Source of the DNA: Pseudomonadota bacterium
Lineage (GTDB): Bacteria; Pseudomonadota; Gammaproteobacteria; Burkholderiales; Burkholderiaceae_C
NCBI GenBank assembly: GCA_023387335.1
Contig: JAEWIF010000049.1
Span: forward strand, 62,001 to 126,000
Reading direction: 5' to 3'
DNA: 64,000 bases
Part shown: positions 50,569 to 59,014 of the stretch, in pieces
Layout of the letters: each line of letters begins with the position of its first letter
How positions within the stretch are numbered: position 1 is the first letter of the stretch
Notes under the pieces: generated by a model
Told to the model about the DNA's origin: nothing
Seen by the model: the letters and a program-made list of their open reading frames with translations, nothing else
Databases searched by the model: none
Program-made: the position numbers and the translations under genes

Positions 50569-52961
50569 GCGCCCGCGACGAGTTGCCCGTCGCCGAACCC
50601 GGCACCGGGCCGGTGAAGCTGGGCGACGCGGTCGATCGCATCGACGGCCGCGCCAAGGTGACGGGCAGGGCCCGCTACGCCGCCGAGCATCCGGCCCAGG
50701 ACCTGCTGTACGGCGTGGTGGTCAACAGCACCGTCGCGCGCGGCCGCCTGACGGCGCTGGACGTGGACGACGCGCTGGCCGTGCCCGGCGTGGTGGACGT
50801 GCTGTGGCACGGCAACCGCCCGAGCATCGCGCGGCGCGACGGCTGCTATCGGGACGAGGACTCGCCGTCCGGCAAGCCTTTCAAACCGTTGCTGGGCGAC
50901 GAGGTGTTCTTCAGCGGCCAGCCGATCGCGCTGGTGGTGGGCCGCAGCTTCGAGGTGGCGCGCTACGCGGCTTCGCTGCTGCGCGCGCAGTACCGGCACA
51001 GCCTGCACGAGACCGACCTGGTGCGCAATCTCGGCGACGCCCATGAGCCCGCCGATGCCGACGGCCCGCCCGGCCCGGTCGGCGATGCCGATGCGGCCTT
51101 CGACGCCGCGTCCGTCAAGGTGGACCTGCAGTTCCACCAGGCCGTGGAGCACCACAACCCGATGGAGATGCACGCCAGCACCGTGCTGCCGCAGCCCGAC
51201 GGCCGCCTGCTCATCTACGACAAGACGCAGGGACCGATCAATAGCCGCGACATGGTGTGCCGGGTGTTCGGGCTCCCGCCCGACCGGGTGGTGGTGCGCA
51301 ACCCGTTCGTGGGCGGCGCGTTCGGTTCCGGGCTGCGGCCGCAGTACCAGCTGCACCTGGCGGTGATGGCGGCGCTGCACCTGCGCCGGCCGGTGCGCGT
51401 GGTGCTCACGCGCCAGCAGATGTTCACCTTCGGGCACCGGCCCGAGGCGTGGCAGCGGGTGAAGCTGGCGGCGGACCGCGACGGCACGCTGCGCGCCATC
51501 GTGCACCAGGTGGTCGCGGAGACCTCGCGCCTGGAGGACTTCACCGAGCGCGTGGCCGACTGGTCGGGGCAGCTGTACCGATGCGCGAACATCCGGCTGT
51601 CGCACCAGGTCGTCGACCTGGACCGCTACACGCCGCTGGACATGCGCGCGCCCGGCGCCACGCACGGCCTGTTCGCCCTCGAAGTGGCGATGGACGACCT
51701 GGCGTACCTGCTGGGCATGGACCCGCTGGCGCTGCGGCTGAAGAACTACGCGGACCACGATCCTTCGACCGGCAAGCCGTTCTCGAGCAAGGAACTGCGG
51801 GCCTGCTACGAGCAAGGGGCGAAGCGTTTCGGCTGGGAGCGCCGCGATTCGGAGCCGCGATCGACGCGCGAAGGCCATGAGCTCGTCGGCTGGGGCATGG
51901 CCACCGGCATCTGGGAGGCGATGCAGAGCGGCGCGCAGGTGAGCGCCACGCTGCGGGCGGACGGCCGGCTCGAACTCTCCAGCGCGGCCAGCGACATCGG
52001 CACCGGCACCTACACCGCGCTGTGCGTGATCGCGGCCGAGGCGCTGGGCCTGCCGCTGGAGCAGGTCACGTTCCGCCTGGGCGACTCCAGCCTGCCCGAG
52101 GCGCCGCTGGAAGGCGGCTCCTCGCACCTCGCCACCGTGGGCACGGCCGTGGCCGGCGCCTGCGACGAGCTGCGGCGCAAGCTGTGGAGCCTGGCGCGCA
52201 CGCTGCGCGACTCGCCGTTCCGCGCCAGTCGTCGTTCGTCCGAAGTCGCGTTCGCGGACGGCCAGATGCGCTGGCGGCAGGCCGATGGCAGCGCGGCGCC
52301 GGAAACGCAGGGCGCGATCGCCGTCACCGAGCTCATGGCCCGGTGCGGCGGCCAGCCGCTGCAGGTTCGCTTCGAGTCCAAACCCGATGAGAAGCAGAAG
52401 GACAGGTTCACCAGCGCCACCCATTCCGCGGTGTTCTGCGAAGTGCGCGTGGACGAGGACTTCGGCACCGTCCGGGTCACGCGCGTGGTGAGCGCCGTCG
52501 CCGCCGGCCGCATCGTCAACGCCAAGGCCGCGCGCAGCCAGGTGGTCGGCGGCGTGGTGTGGGGCATCAGCCAGGCGCTGCACGAGGAGACGCTCACCGA
52601 CCACCGCCTCGGCCGCTTCATGAACCACAACCTGGCCGAATACCACGTGGCGGTGAACGCCGACGTGCACGACATCGACGTGCTGTTCGTTCAGGAGGAC
52701 GACCGCGTGGTCAGCCGCATGGGCAGCAAGGGCGTGGGCGAGATCGGCATCCTGGGCGTGGCCGCGGCGATCTCGAACGCGATCTTCCACGCCACCGGCC
52801 GCCGCGTGCGCACGACGCCGATGACGCCCGACAAGGTGATGGCGCCGGACGAGGGCTGGCCCGCGGGCGACGCCACCGTCGGGCTGGCGCCGGCGCGGGC
52901 GCAGTTCAAGCCGGCGGCGCCGGTCGGTGTGGTGCCGGACATGCCGGCGCGCCAGACCTGA
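50565..52961 (+). CDS. paoC: Aldehyde oxidoreductase molybdopterin subunit (PaoC/YagR-like)
   Basis: A 798-residue catalytic subunit. The hammerhead domain comes first (KVTGRARYAAEHPAQDLLYG), then Mo-cofactor contacts NPFVGGAFGSGL, RAPGATHGLFALE and EGGSSHLATVG. The catalytic Glu lies in GSKGVGEIGILGVAAA. It oxidises aldehydes, often aromatic, to acids. The usual XdhC-like maturation partner (PaoD) is not next to it; instead a Cys-rich copper protein gene follows after 25 bp. Aromatic aldehyde detoxification is the expected role. Confidence 0.93.
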   Translation: MSARDELPVAEPGTGPVKLGDAVDRIDGRAKVTGRARYAAEHPAQDLLYGVVVNSTVARGRLTALDVDDALAVPGVVDVLWHGNRPSIARRDGCYRDEDSPSGKPFKPLLGDEVFFSGQPIALVVGRSFEVARYAASLLRAQYRHSLHETDLVRNLGDAHEPADADGPPGPVGDADAAFDAASVKVDLQFHQAVEHHNPMEMHASTVLPQPDGRLLIYDKTQGPINSRDMVCRVFGLPPDRVVVRNPFVGGAFGSGLRPQYQLHLAVMAALHLRRPVRVVLTRQQMFTFGHRPEAWQRVKLAADRDGTLRAIVHQVVAETSRLEDFTERVADWSGQLYRCANIRLSHQVVDLDRYTPLDMRAPGATHGLFALEVAMDDLAYLLGMDPLALRLKNYADHDPSTGKPFSSKELRACYEQGAKRFGWERRDSEPRSTREGHELVGWGMATGIWEAMQSGAQVSATLRADGRLELSSAASDIGTGTYTALCVIAAEALGLPLEQVTFRLGDSSLPEAPLEGGSSHLATVGTAVAGACDELRRKLWSLARTLRDSPFRASRRSSEVAFADGQMRWRQADGSAAPETQGAIAVTELMARCGGQPLQVRFESKPDEKQKDRFTSATHSAVFCEVRVDEDFGTVRVTRVVSAVAAGRIVNAKAARSQVVGGVVWGISQALHEETLTDHRLGRFMNHNLAEYHVAVNADVHDIDVLFVQEDDRVVSRMGSKGVGEIGILGVAAAISNAIFHATGRRVRTTPMTPDKVMAPDEGWPAGDATVGLAPARAQFKPAAPVGVVPDMPARQT

Positions 52962-52986
52962 TGTTCCTTTTCCAAGGAGAGCCGCC

Positions 52987-53325
52987 ATGGCCAAGGATCC
53001 TTTGAACCGGTACCTGGACTGCATCGCCGCGTGCAATGCCTGCGCGGTCGCGTGCCAGCACTGCGCCGCCGCCTGCCTGCAGGAGCCGGACGTGAAGATG
53101 ATGGTGCGCTGCATCGAGCTGGACATGGACTGCGCGCAGCTGTGCCAGGTGTGCGTCGCGCTGATGGCCGGCGACAGCGAATTCGCGCCGGCGCTGTGCG
53201 GTGTCTGCGCGAAGGCCTGCCGCGCGTGCGGCGAGGAGTGCGGCAGGCACGACCACGACCACTGCCAGCAGTGCGCCGAGGCGTGCCGACGCTGCGCCGA
53301 CGCCTGCGCCAAGGTCGCTGCCTGA
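52987..53325 (+). CDS. Four-helix copper-storage-like protein (DUF326/Csp family)
   Basis: A 112-residue protein with 20 Cys, nearly all in CxxC or CxxxC helical spacing (Cys12-16-19-23-26-30, 42-49-53-56, 71-74-78-81-85, 93-96-100-103-107) and a His-Asp stretch between helices. This is the pattern of Csp proteins, four-helix bundles whose core Cys bind many Cu(I). There is no signal peptide, so it resembles cytosolic Csp3. AAGGAG upstream supports the ATG at 52987. It follows paoC by 25 bp and may share its transcript. Confidence 0.9.
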   Translation: MAKDPLNRYLDCIAACNACAVACQHCAAACLQEPDVKMMVRCIELDMDCAQLCQVCVALMAGDSEFAPALCGVCAKACRACGEECGRHDHDHCQQCAEACRRCADACAKVAA

Positions 53326-53339
53326 AGCAGAATGACGGC

Positions 53340-53630
53340 GTGATCGTCGTCTACTGGCTGCACCAGGCGCCCACCGGCGCACCCCAGGCCCGCTTCTCCC
53401 CCTTCGCCGAGGACCAGCTCGGCGAGGCGCTGAAGTTCGCGGAGTCGCTGCGCGCCCGGCGCCGTTCCGGCGAGGCGATCAGCCACGTGGCCATCCAGTC
53501 GGAGCTGCCGCAGTCGGTGGGCCAGGCCGGCGTGGCCGATCCCTCCAGGGACTATGCGCACTACAAGCGCCGGCCCGATCCTTCCATCCCGCTCGGACGG
53601 CCTTCGGGCGACGAACCTCCCCAGCGCTGA
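53340..53630 (+). CDS. Small conserved hypothetical protein
   Basis: A 96-residue soluble protein starting with GTG (VIVVYWLHQAPTGAPQARF) and containing FAEDQLGEALKFAESLRARR and a Pro-rich basic tail. No domain is recognised. The gene begins 14 bp after the copper protein gene. Its last 70 bp overlap the 3' end of the convergent LysR gene. Function unknown. Confidence 0.55.
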   Translation: MIVVYWLHQAPTGAPQARFSPFAEDQLGEALKFAESLRARRRSGEAISHVAIQSELPQSVGQAGVADPSRDYAHYKRRPDPSIPLGRPSGDEPPQR

Positions 53631-54532
53631 GCGCTCTCGGCCTTCAGCGCCCGCGCCAGCAGCGGCACGAAGGCCTGCGCCACCGGCGACGGCGTGCGCC
53701 CGATGCGCGTGACCAGGCCGAGCGGGCGATGCATCGCCGGCCGCTGCAGGGGCACCGCCACCAGGCCTTCGGTCGCGATCAGCCGCAGCGCCAAGCGCGG
53801 CAACGCGGTGATGCCCAGCCCCGTCTGCACCAGCGCGCCGGCCGCCGCGATGCTGGGATAGGTGAGCGGCGCATGCACCTGCAGCCCCTGCTGCAGGAAC
53901 ACCGCGTCGGTCACCGGGCGGATGCTGCTCTGGGGAAAGGCGGCGATGAAGGGCCGGTCCGCGAAGGCGCGCCAGGAAGCGGTGCGCCGGCGCGCCAGCG
54001 GATCGTCGTGGCGGCACAGCAGCACGAAGGGGTCGTCCAGCACGTGCTGCCAGCGGAGCCGTGCGTCCGGCTCCGGACGCACGGTGACGGCCACGTCCAC
54101 GCTGCCGTCGTCCACCGCCTGCAGCAGCGGGCCGGCGGGCGCTTCGACCATGCTGAAGCCGACCTGCGGATGTTCGGACTGGAAGCGAGCGATCAGCGCC
54201 GGCAGCACCGACACGCCGATCGAGGGCAGGGCGCCCACGGCCACCTGGCCGCTGCGCCCGGCGAGGAAGCCGGCCAGGTCGCTGAACGCGCCGTGGAACT
54301 CGGCCAGGATGCGCTGCGCGATCGGGCGCAGCTCGCGGCCGGCCGGCGTGAGCTGCACCCGGCGCGTGTCGCGGTCGAAGAGGCGCGTGCCCAGCGCCTC
54401 CTCGGCCATGCGGATGGTGCGGCTGAGCGCGGGCTGCGACACGTTGAGCGCCGCCGCCGATTCGCGGAAGTTGCAGCGCTGCGCGACTTCGGCGAAGGAC
54501 TGCAGCTGCTGGAGGGTGAGATTGATGCGCAT
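53561..54532 (-). CDS. LysR-type regulator divergent from the CoA-transferase gene
   Basis: A 323-residue LTTR: MRINLTLQQLQSFAEVAQRC, helix-turn-helix NFRESAAALNVSQPALSRTI, effector domain about 90-300. The unusual C-terminal tail (SSPEGRPSGMEGSGRRL) lies in the overlap with the convergent hypothetical gene and is probably not part of the fold. An ATC-N9-GAT box in the 95-bp divergent region is its likely binding site. Effector unknown; the target is the CoA transferase and Bug genes. Confidence 0.9.
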   Translation of the reverse strand: MRINLTLQQLQSFAEVAQRCNFRESAAALNVSQPALSRTIRMAEEALGTRLFDRDTRRVQLTPAGRELRPIAQRILAEFHGAFSDLAGFLAGRSGQVAVGALPSIGVSVLPALIARFQSEHPQVGFSMVEAPAGPLLQAVDDGSVDVAVTVRPEPDARLRWQHVLDDPFVLLCRHDDPLARRRTASWRAFADRPFIAAFPQSSIRPVTDAVFLQQGLQVHAPLTYPSIAAAGALVQTGLGITALPRLALRLIATEGLVAVPLQRPAMHRPLGLVTRIGRTPSPVAQAFVPLLARALKAESAQRWGGSSPEGRPSGMEGSGRRL

Positions 54533-54551
54533 CGGAGGCCCGGGATTTCCG

Positions 54552-54572
54552 CTGATCCACGATTGTGATCAG
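54552..54572. promoter_or_regulatory. LysR-type binding box (CTGATC-N9-GATCAG)
   Basis: A perfect six-base inverted repeat with nine-base spacing contains the classic ATC-N9-GAT (T-N11-A) LTTR core. It sits 20 bp upstream of the lysR ATG and 56 bp upstream of the CoA-transferase ATG, with TAGACT near 54614 as a possible -10 for the latter. Confidence 0.7.
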
Positions 54573-54627
54573 AGAAATGCAAATCTTCGGATTCCCAGAT
54601 CAGTGCCGCCTGCCTAGACTGCCCGCC

Positions 54628-55764
54628 ATGCAAGACGTGCTGCGCGGCCTCCGCGTCATCGAACTCGGCCAGGTGCTGGCGGGGCCCTTCGCGGGCGCCA
54701 TCTTCGCGGACCTGGGCGCCGAGGTGGTGAAGGTGGAACGGGTGGACGGCGGCGACGACGCGCGCCGCATGGGGCCGGCTTTCCTCGAGGAGGATTCGCT
54801 CATCTTCCAGGTGTTCAACCGGGGCAAGCAGTCGGTGGCGCTGGACCTCAAGAGCGACACCGGGCGCGCCGCGCTGGAGCGCCTGCTGGAAGACGCCGAC
54901 GTGCTGGTTCACAACCTGCGGCCGGGCGTGACCCCGCAGATGGGCATCGACGGGCCTTCCGTGTGCGGACGCCATCCGCGGCTGGTGTACTGCGAGATCT
55001 CCGCCTTCGGCGCCACCGGACCGATGAACCTGCGTCCCGGCTACGAGCCGCTGGTGCAGGCCTTCAGCGGCCTGTCGGCCACCAACGGCGGACCGGACGA
55101 TCCGCCGATGCGCGCCGGCTCCTCGCTCTGCGACCAGGGCAGCGGCATGTGGGCCGTGATCGGCGCGCTCGCGCTGCTGCAGCGGCGCCAGCACACCGGC
55201 CGCGGCGGCATCGTCGCCACTTCGTTGCTGGAAGCCGCGATGGGCTGGAACGCACAGAAGGTCGATGCGCTGGTGAACGAGGGCCGCCAGCCCGAGCGGC
55301 ACCGCTCCGGGCATCCGGGCTTCGTGCCCTACGAAGCCTTCGAGGCGGCCGACGCGCCGCTGCTGGTGTGCTGCGGCAACGACCGCCTGTTCGCCAAGCT
55401 GGCGCAGGAACTGGGTCGTCCCCAGTGGGCGGCCGACGAGCGCTTCACCACCAACCGCGCGCGGCTGGCGAACAAGGCCGCGTTGTTCGAGGAGCTCGTG
55501 CCGCTGCTGAAGGCGCGGCCGCGCGCCGAGTGGCTCGACCGCTTCGAGCGCGCCGGCGTGCCCTGCGCGCCCATCCATTCGCTGCCGGAAGCCGTGGCCC
55601 ACCCGCAGGTGCAGGCGCTGGGCATCCTGCAGGCGCTGCCTGGCGCGGACGTGCGGCTCACGGGGCTGCCGTTCACCGTGGACGGAGAGCGGCCGCTGCC
55701 GCGCTCCGTCGCACCGCGCCTGGGCGAACACAATGCGCGGCACGGACTGCCGCCGATCGACTGA
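54628..55764 (+). CDS. Family III CoA transferase (CaiB/BaiF)
   Basis: A 378-residue enzyme moving CoA between carboxylic acids through a mixed-anhydride on an Asp. Family features: LRGLRVIELGQVLAGPFAGAIFADLGAEVVKVE, VHNLRPGVTPQMGID, YCEISAFGATGP, and the Asp expected in SLCDQGSGMWAVIGAL. An in-frame start at 54565 would add 21 residues and cross the promoter, so 54628 is preferred. It lies 37 bp before a Bug receptor gene, suggesting uptake of an acid followed by CoA activation. Confidence 0.92.
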   Translation: MQDVLRGLRVIELGQVLAGPFAGAIFADLGAEVVKVERVDGGDDARRMGPAFLEEDSLIFQVFNRGKQSVALDLKSDTGRAALERLLEDADVLVHNLRPGVTPQMGIDGPSVCGRHPRLVYCEISAFGATGPMNLRPGYEPLVQAFSGLSATNGGPDDPPMRAGSSLCDQGSGMWAVIGALALLQRRQHTGRGGIVATSLLEAAMGWNAQKVDALVNEGRQPERHRSGHPGFVPYEAFEAADAPLLVCCGNDRLFAKLAQELGRPQWAADERFTTNRARLANKAALFEELVPLLKARPRAEWLDRFERAGVPCAPIHSLPEAVAHPQVQALGILQALPGADVRLTGLPFTVDGERPLPRSVAPRLGEHNARHGLPPID

Positions 55765-55801
55765 ATTTCCTGCTACCACCCCCGAAGAAAAGGAGACATC
55801 C

Positions 55802-56788
55802 ATGAGAACCACCTTCCACCGGCGCGCCCTCGTGGCCGCGGCCCTGCTCGCCGCCTCGACGGCCTTCGCCCAAGGCTCGCCTTCCGCCGCCGGCTATCCG
55901 AACAAGCCCATCCGCGTGGTGGTGCCGTTCGCTCCCGGCAGCGCCACCGACCAGATCACGCGCGCGTTCACCGCCAAGGTTCAGGAGTCGCTGGGCCAGA
56001 CGTTCGTGGTGGACAACAAGCCGGGCGTCAACGGCATGCTGGGCGCGGCCGAGGTCGCCAAGGCCGCGCCGGACGGCTACACCATCATGGTGGGCACCAA
56101 CAGCACCAACGCGGCGCTCAAGAGCCTGATGAAGAAGCTGCCCTACGACCAGGACACCGCGTTCGCGCCGGTCGCCTACCTGGGCCAGGTGCCGCTGATC
56201 GTCGGGATCAACAACGACGTGCCCGCCAGGACGCTGAAGGAGTTCGTGGACCTGGCCAAGTCCAAGCCCGGCCAGGTGACGTTCGCCAGCGCCAGCACCT
56301 CGCAGCTGGTGTCGTCCGAGATGCTGGCCAGCATGGCCGGCATCCAGATGAACAACATCCCGTACAAGAGCGGCCCGGCGGCGATGACCGACCTGATCGG
56401 CGGCCAGGTGATGATGTTCACGGCCGATTTCGCGGTGATGCTGCCGCAGGTCAACGGCGGCAAGGTGCGCGGCCTGGCGGTGACCTCGACGAAGCGTTCC
56501 GCCGCGGCGCCCAACCTGCCGACGGTGAACGAGGCGCTCGGCCTGAAGGACTACGAGCTGATCGCGTACTTCGCCGTGTTCGCGCCGGCGGGCACGCCGC
56601 CCGAGATCGTGCGCAAGCTCAACGACGCGTTCAACGCGGCGGCGAAGAGCAAGGACATCCAGGAGAAGTTCGCGCCGATCGGCTTCGTCACCGAGCCGGG
56701 CACGCCCGAGGCGCTGGCGCAGCGCACGAAGGCCGAAACGGCCAAGTGGGCCAAGGCGATCAAGGACGCGAAGATCGAGCCGCAGTAA
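55802..56788 (+). CDS. Bug-type (TctC family) periplasmic solute receptor
   Basis: A 328-residue exported receptor; signal peptide cleaved near AFAQG. Motifs IRVVVPFAPGSATDQITRAF, VDNKPGVNGMLGAAEV and FASASTSQLVSSEML are the Bug ligand loops. AAGGAG lies upstream of the ATG. It is paired with the CoA transferase. Its 3' end overlaps by 29 bp the reading frame of the convergent response regulator, whose tail is made of repeat sequence. Confidence 0.92.
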   Translation: MRTTFHRRALVAAALLAASTAFAQGSPSAAGYPNKPIRVVVPFAPGSATDQITRAFTAKVQESLGQTFVVDNKPGVNGMLGAAEVAKAAPDGYTIMVGTNSTNAALKSLMKKLPYDQDTAFAPVAYLGQVPLIVGINNDVPARTLKEFVDLAKSKPGQVTFASASTSQLVSSEMLASMAGIQMNNIPYKSGPAAMTDLIGGQVMMFTADFAVMLPQVNGGKVRGLAVTSTKRSAAAPNLPTVNEALGLKDYELIAYFAVFAPAGTPPEIVRKLNDAFNAAAKSKDIQEKFAPIGFVTEPGTPEALAQRTKAETAKWAKAIKDAKIEPQ

Positions 56789-57242
56789 GGCGGACGTCCC
56801 CGTCATCCGTGCGGGGGAGGGGCTCCAGGTTCCGGATTCCCGCCTCCGCGGGAATGACGGAGATCTTCCGCGCCTTTTCTCCGCGGTACTTCTCGAGGAA
56901 GACGCGCAGCTGGCGGTAGTCCGACTTGGAGATCGCCTCCAGCGCGCCCTGGCTGCGGCACTTGCGCACCACCGCGGGCGAGGCGAAATCGCTGAACACG
57001 ACCACGTCGGCCGCCTGCTCGCGCGCCGCGCCCGCCAGCACCGAGAAGCCCGAGCCTTCGCGCAGCATCAGGTCGAGGATCACCAGGTCGGCTTCGCCGG
57101 GGTGGTCGTGCAGCCACACCAGCGCGTTCGATTCGGTGACGCAGGTGGCGACCACTTCGAAGCCACCGACGAAGTCGATCAGCTCGGTGATGAGCTGGTG
57201 GGTGGCCTTGACGTCTTCGACCAGCAGGACGCGGATACTCAC
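56760..57242 (-). CDS. Stand-alone receiver-domain response regulator with repeat-derived tail
   Basis: A 160-residue protein. Residues 1 to about 125 are a CheY-like receiver: acidic pair at 9-10 (VEDVKATHQL), phospho-acceptor Asp57 in VILDLML, Ser in VVFSDF and Lys in AISKSDY. No output domain is present. The final ~33 residues (starting SVIPAEAGIRNLEPL) are translated from a dispersed intergenic repeat and overlap the Bug gene. The start is GTG at 57242. No kinase gene is adjacent. Confidence 0.8.
   Translation of the reverse strand: MSIRVLLVEDVKATHQLITELIDFVGGFEVVATCVTESNALVWLHDHPGEADLVILDLMLREGSGFSVLAGAAREQAADVVVFSDFASPAVVRKCRSQGALEAISKSDYRQLRVFLEKYRGEKARKISVIPAEAGIRNLEPLPRTDDGDVRLTAARSSRP
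56801..56860. repeat. REP-like dispersed palindromic element
   Basis: Bounded by CGTCAT and ATGACG, with an internal hairpin ATTCCCGC-CTCC-GCGGGAAT. This matches the common betaproteobacterial extragenic repeat that, when translated, reads VIPAEAGIR. It lies between the Bug and response-regulator genes and is read through by the latter. Confidence 0.75.
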
Positions 57243-57471
57243 GCGCGTTTCTCCCAGGGAATTTCGTGGAGCGGTCCGGGCATCGCGTGCCGGACCTGCG
57301 GGACCGGCGCCAACGCTGCCGGTGGGAAGCGGGCGGAGCCACGGTAGAGCTCGCCCGGATGCAGCTGAAATTATCGGCAGCGCGGGCCGACTCGTCTGTA
57401 GTCCGGGACCTACTCGGCAATGCAAAGGTTCGCGGTTCCCGCGTCGCCGCCATCGTTCCTACACTGGTCCG

Positions 57472-58542
57472 ATGACCGACGTCCGAAAAGGCCAGGCAGG
57501 GCCCATGCTGCCGCGGGACCAGTTCCGCGAGCGATTCCTGCAATCGTTCTTCGATCCCGCGTACCAGGCCGAATCGGCCGCGATCGAGCGGCTGGAGGCG
57601 ATCGCCTGGGAGGCCTACCAGCAGGGCCGCAAGGCGCCCGTGACAGCCAAGGCCGGACCCGGCTTCGCCGATCCCGATTACGACCTGTCGGTCGAGTGGC
57701 GCGCCACCCGCGACAAGCTGGTCGAGGCGCAGCGCCGCTGGGGCGAGAAGGCAACGCCCTCGCGCGTGCTCCTCGTGTGCGCCTCGCCGCGCAACGACGG
57801 CACCTGTCCCGGCGAGATGTCCAAGACCTGGCGGCTCACGCAGATGGCGCGCGGGGTGGTCGCCGATTCGGGGATCGAGTGCGACGTGCTGGACCTGAGC
57901 CTGCTCACCTCCGACTACGACCGCCACATCCATCCCTGCAAGGGCTGCGTGTCCACCGCGATGCCGCTGTGCCACTGGCCGTGCAGCTGCTATCCCAACC
58001 ATGCGCAGCGCCAGACGGGCGACTGGATGAACGAGATCTACGAGCGCTGGGTCAGCGCGCACGGCGTGCTGCTCGTCACGCCGGTGCACTGGTACCAGGC
58101 CGCCAGCCCGCTCAAGCTGATGATGGACCGCATGGTGTGTGCCGACGGCGGCAACCCGGACCCGACCAGCACGCACGGCAAGCATCCGGAGGAAGCCAAG
58201 GCATTGGAACTGAAGGGCTGGGACTATCCCAAGCACCTGGCCGGCCGCGCGTACGGCGTGGTGGTGCACGGCGACGTGGCGGGCATCGAGTCGGTGCGGC
58301 GCGCGCTGTGTGACTGGCTCGACTGGATGGGCCTGGTGGACGCCGGCTCGCAGGCGCGGCTGGACCGCTTCATCGGCTACTACGAGCCCTACGCGACCAG
58401 CCACGACACGCTGGACGCCGACGAGGCGCTGCACGTCGAGGTGAAGAACGCGGCGCACGCGGTGGTGACCGCCGTGCAGCAGCTGCGCGAAGGCAAGCTG
58501 CGCCAGCCCGATGCGCGCCTGTCGCGGCCGCGGCCCAAGTAG
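57472..58542 (+). CDS. Flavodoxin-fold NAD(P)H-dependent oxidoreductase
   Basis: A 356-residue cytoplasmic protein. Residues 1-95 are a charged N-terminal extension. The FMN-reductase-like core starts at VLLVCASPRNDGTCPGEMSK and includes a Cys-rich segment (HPCKGCVSTAMPLCHWPCSC) and LLVTPVHWYQAASPLKLMMDRM, the flavodoxin-type flavin loop. The Cys cluster hints at a metal or Fe-S site, as in iron-sulfur flavoproteins. ATG at 57472. The 229-bp region upstream holds no identifiable element. Substrate unknown. Confidence 0.82.
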   Translation: MTDVRKGQAGPMLPRDQFRERFLQSFFDPAYQAESAAIERLEAIAWEAYQQGRKAPVTAKAGPGFADPDYDLSVEWRATRDKLVEAQRRWGEKATPSRVLLVCASPRNDGTCPGEMSKTWRLTQMARGVVADSGIECDVLDLSLLTSDYDRHIHPCKGCVSTAMPLCHWPCSCYPNHAQRQTGDWMNEIYERWVSAHGVLLVTPVHWYQAASPLKLMMDRMVCADGGNPDPTSTHGKHPEEAKALELKGWDYPKHLAGRAYGVVVHGDVAGIESVRRALCDWLDWMGLVDAGSQARLDRFIGYYEPYATSHDTLDADEALHVEVKNAAHAVVTAVQQLREGKLRQPDARLSRPRPK

Positions 58543-58609
58543 GCCTCCTACATCGCGTTGCGGCCGCGCCGCTCAGGTGCTCGTGGCGCAGCCCAGCAAA
58601 AATGCCGCC

Positions 58610-59002
58610 ATGAACCTCGTTCGCTGCAAGTTCACCATCGCCGACCACGAGCTCGAGACCTACATCGCGCGAACGGAAGAGCAGCGCGCGCTCGGCCTGA
58701 TGCACCGCAACGAGCTCGGGCCGAACGAGGGCATGCTGTTCGTCTGCGACGAAGTGGCGGTGCAGAGCTTCTGGATGAAGGACACGCCGGTGGCGCTGTC
58801 CATCGCCTTCCTGGACGACGACGGCGGCATCCTGCACATCGACCACATGGAGCCGCACTCGCTGGATTCGCACAGCAGCGAGTACCCGGTGCGCTACGTG
58901 CTCGAGGTGCCGCAGGGCTGGTTCGACGAGCACGGCATCGCCGAGGGCGACCGGGTCGTGGGTCCGGTGTTCCTGAACGCGGAGGCGCCCGCCGCGGACT
59001 GA
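58610..59002 (+). CDS. DUF192 family protein
   Basis: A 130-residue DUF192 protein: RTEEQRALGLMHRNELGPNEGMLFV, then FWMKDTPVALSIAFLD and the end motif YVLEVPQGWFDEHGIAEGDRV. This fold occurs in prokaryotes as a small beta-rich domain of unknown reaction. There is no signal peptide here, although many relatives are exported. It precedes the flavin monooxygenase gene by 12 bp. ATG at 58610. Confidence 0.85.
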   Translation: MNLVRCKFTIADHELETYIARTEEQRALGLMHRNELGPNEGMLFVCDEVAVQSFWMKDTPVALSIAFLDDDGGILHIDHMEPHSLDSHSSEYPVRYVLEVPQGWFDEHGIAEGDRVVGPVFLNAEAPAAD

Positions 59003-59014
59003 CATACTCGGCGC

